A DNA stretch of 64,000 nt. Origin: Valencia hispanica. Lineage: Eukaryota; Chordata; Actinopteri; Cyprinodontiformes; Valenciidae. The notes under the pieces are model-generated. The model worked only from the letters and a program-made list of their open reading frames with translations. It did no database searches and was not told the DNA's origin. Numbering within the stretch: position 1 is the first letter of the stretch; each line of letters starts with the position of its first letter. Of this stretch, positions 61,239 to 64,000 are shown piece after piece. Both the position numbers and the translations under genes were made by a program. The stretch lies in NCBI GenBank assembly GCA_963556495.2, contig OY747712.1, positions 4,479,634-4,543,633 of the forward strand. Direction: 5' to 3'.

Positions 61239-61680
61239 ATTGAAACATCTGGTCTGTACCAGGCTGTGTGGGACAAACTAAGTACACCCAATGATTTAAC
61301 ACCTTGTAGAAGAACCGTCAGCAGGAATAACTCTCAGCAGTCCACTCTCCATCCTTGTGAGGGAGTTCTGCAGACCCAGCAGCCCTTTTAGGGTTTCACC
61401 ACAACATTTAAGCCAGTTTGAGGTCTTGACTTTGACTTGATCATTGCAACACCTTTGTTGTCATTATCGGGTAGATCTGCCACTGTGCTTGGACCTTGTT
61501 TTCTGTTGACAACCCAGCTTCGGCTGTCGGACAGATGGCCTCACATTTTATGCTGGAACTGTTTGGTACACAGAGGTGGTGCTGGACTTGGTGATTCGAA
61601 GGTCCCCAGATCCCGTTAAGGACAACCAAATAATCACTCTTCCTTCACCATGCCTCACGGTTGGAATGAGGTGTTCGTGT

Positions 61681-61915
61681 TGGTCCATCCATCCATCCAT
61701 TATCTATACCGTCCATCCCCTGCAGGGCGGCTGGTGCCTATCTCCAGCAATCATCGGGCGATAGGTGGGTTACACCATGAACAGGTCGCCAGTCCATCTT
61801 AGAGACACACAGGACAAACAACCATGCACACACGCACACTCATACCTAAGGGCAATTTAGAGAAACCAATTAACCTAACAGTCATGCTTTTGGACTGTGG
61901 GAGGAAGCCGGTGTT
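61681..61915 (-). mobile_element. SINE fragment with (CATC)n tail
   Basis: In antisense: CATCCATCCATCCATTATCT, GGCGATAGGTGGGTTACACC, AGGTCGCCAGTCCATC, CACACACGCACACTCATACC and TGCTTTTGGACTGTGGGAGG. This is the body and ATGG-repeat tail of a common fish tRNA-derived SINE. The tRNA head is missing. GTGTT occurs on both sides and may be the target duplication. Confidence 0.72.
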
Positions 61916-61965
61916 CCAGGTTTTTACTCCAAACATCGACTGTTTCATCTGTCTAACGCTGGAAT

Positions 61966-62350
61966 CACACTGTGTGATTTCGGCCATTCTAGACCTTTTC
62001 ATTCATCGTGAAAAGAATTGTGATGCGTGTGATTGTGTGACTCTGTGACCGTGCAGTGGGACTTGCTTCCCGACAGCTTATTTAGTCCTCATACGACCAA
62101 AACCATCCCTCGGCAGTCCTCAGGCAGTGTCAGAAATTCTACGACCCCGGTCTGCCATTGACCAATGACCGTACACTCGTGACGTTGGCTTTTGGCGCAT
62201 CCTGCTAGAGCGAGACGTTGTGTAGTCTGACCCACTGAAATCTTGGGCCGTTCAGTGTGACACACCTCTGGAGCTCGGTGGAGCTTGCAGTGTGGCATGA
62301 AGCCGTCCTTTGAGACGGCTGAAAAACGCACAGTGTGAACCGGCTCCAGA
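61966..62350. mobile_element. MITE nested in the mariner-type copy
   Basis: The left end GGAATCACACTGTGTGATTT and the complement of the right end CCGGTTCACACTGTGCGTTT are imperfect inverted repeats sharing CACACTGTG. The interior is non-coding. Confidence 0.6.
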
Positions 62351-62530
62351 GGTGTTGTGCATCATTCAGATCCAGCTTCGCAAAGCTAAATTTTGAGCCA
62401 TCTCCTTTGATCCAAACAGCCATGCTCGTTCGGTCTATTTCTAATCATCCTGTCATGAACGTCAGCGTTTAACCTGCTGACCGAAGTCAGAGCCTGATAT
62501 CGAAATCTTCTGGGTTGGATTGCAGTTTTT

Positions 62531-64000
62531 CTAAACTTCGAGATTTTTGGCTCGATTGTGTTGGCCCAGGAAGCGTTTCTGTTGCTGCTCAGTTTATCCG
62601 ACTGTAGCTGTTCCAGCGTCTGATCTTCCATTTCTTACCAAAACTAAACCTCTGCAGATTGGCCTCAGGTAAAAGTTCCAGACTGAGCTTAAAAAGTCAG
62701 CTGTCAGAGATTTTCCCTCACTATTAGAAAGTTCAATGCTCCTCAAATACTTTCAGAGAGCTCATTAAAAGTAAGACTTGCTCCATATAGTCGTAGCAGA
62801 ACCGCAGTGTTTCTGAATGTCAACAGGAGTCTGAGGAGAAGAGCCAGAAGATATGGATTAAAACTGATGTGTTTTTAAAATAAATCAGCCGTCTCAACAA
62901 AGTTCTGTCCTCCTGCAGCAATTTAAACTTTCTGAAAGCAGAGTGTGCTGCTGTCATCTCGATTACTGAACTCCTAGAAAAGGTTCACGTCCGCTGAATA
63001 ATTCAAGCAAACCAGAAGTTGCACGAGGCGAAGTAAGGACTTTGTTTTTTGCTTCCAGCTCTGACTGACAAATCTCAATAGTTCAGCCAATTAGACCAAG
63101 TCTGGACATTTGAATAAACTCAAACTTACCTATTGTAATAAAATGCACATGTGGTTGGGTGAGCAGGAGCGTTTTAATGGACACGGTCTGTAACACGGAG
63201 GCAGATGGGAGACGATGACCAGCTGATGTGTTGCTCTGTTTACTTTCAAGCCTTTAGATTCCCCTCAGGAGCTTTTACAGCTCAGGACGTATTTACTGCA
63301 GAAAGCAGCTGCCTCTGTCTTTTCACACAACATGCTGTCTGTGCGCTGTTAGTTTTTTTCTTCATAAAGTGACAGCAGTTTCTCCAGATACAATAGCTGT
63401 GATTTGTGCTTCATTCAGCCTCCCCTGCTGCTCTCCCCCCCCTTCAGATGGGTGGACTCCTCTTAAATATATTTATCCACATCTCTCAGAGTTTCTCTCC
63501 TAGGAAAAAGACTTTAACTCCAGAACCGGCCAGATAAATTCTTCCCAGTGATTGTTTTCTGTGCAGCCAAACTTGAAAACCAAATACAGTCTAATGCCAG
63601 CTAAATTAATAACTTTGTTTTCATAATAAAACAGTTGGAAAATGTTTTTTGTTGAAAAAGTAAATAAATAAAGATGAAGAGGGATGTTGGTAGCTGCAGC
63701 TTCTGCTGAATTTTCTATACATTTTCTATAAACGTTCCTAATCCAGCAGGAACCTTGCTCTAAACTGTCTGGATCTAAGCACTTGTACAAAACATCCATG
63801 CATATTAGGGGTGCAGCAATACATATATGCTTATTCTGATTTTTCAGTACGGCACAGAAGCGTACCAAGTTTCCACATAACTACGTTGCACTTTATCCAG
63901 CAACATATGTAAACAAATACAGTGCAGCCTCCTGCAAGCAGAAGTTATGGCCACCGACACGTTTAATTGAGACAAGGAAACTGAATGTCAGCTTTTGTTG
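62531..64000. other. No recognised feature
   Basis: Moderately AT-rich. An open minus-strand stretch at 63868-63500 has no recognisable motif. Confidence 0.45.

Larger units (their letters stand above)
61265..62530 (-). mobile_element. Tc1/mariner-type transposon with nested SINE and MITE
   Basis: Antisense phrases of a widespread fish family run in order: ACTAAGTACACCC (61279), CTTCACCATGCCTCACGGTT (61643), TTTTTACTCCAAACATCG (61921), TTCATCTGTCTA, and after a break AGATCCAGCTTCGCAAAGCT, TATTTCTAATCATCCTGTCA TGAACGTC and AACCTGCTGACCG. Two insertions separate these blocks. Heavily mutated. Confidence 0.65.
37448..64000 (+). other. Presumed first intron of the gene starting at 37291
   Basis: Begins GTAAGG. 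No acceptor-bounded exon continuing a phase-1 frame was recognised downstream, so the intron is at least 26.5 kb if the gene runs on. It could also end with unrecognised exons. Repeats within it are listed separately. Confidence 0.45.

Overview
The window looks like teleost fish DNA. It has no operons or dense coding. It is AT-rich intergenic and intronic sequence packed with fish-type transposons: L2/CR1-group LINEs, a Gypsy-type LTR element, Tc1/mariner, hAT, Harbinger and TTAA-target elements, and tRNA-derived SINEs. There is one GC-rich 5' exon with a splice donor. I cannot name the species from sequence alone.

Layout. Positions 1-3.6 kb hold a perfect 31-bp hairpin and several minus-strand open stretches that may be the last exons of a gene I do not recognise. 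From 3.7 to 11.9 kb is LINE territory, dominated by one large L2-type element at 7741-11300 on the minus strand. Its middle segment, carrying part of the endonuclease and the reverse transcriptase, is inverted in place. Positions 13.46-17.16 kb are one composite. A transposon with terminal inverted repeats of about 280-320 bp carries, inside its left repeat, a very young LTR retrotransposon at 13536-15574. Its two LTRs differ at only three positions, and its single 450-codon ORF fills the interior and contains three tandem-repeat arrays.

Positions 17-31.8 kb are a graveyard of DNA transposons, SINEs and LINE tails. It includes a Tc1 copy interrupted by both a MITE and a solo LTR, a mariner-type derivative with 24/25 matching termini, a decayed Harbinger MADF gene, and a long-TIR MITE with a CRE palindrome and 10-bp phased repeats.

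Positions 36.6-37.45 kb are the only convincing host promoter and gene start: a CpG-rich 5'UTR and a first coding exon (37291-37447, plus strand) with a signal peptide, ending at a consensus GTAAGG donor. No later exon was recognised, so the remaining 26.5 kb is read as the first intron. That stretch holds further L2 tails, one with a LINE nested in the opposite direction, a hAT element with a perfect 8-bp target duplication (60342-61246), and a mariner-type copy with a SINE and a MITE nested in it.

No rRNA, stand-alone tRNA, CRISPR or bacterial feature was seen. The most unusual items are the in-place inversion inside the L2, the repeat-coding non-autonomous LTR element, and a set of four perfect short-loop hairpins that resemble template-switch mutations.
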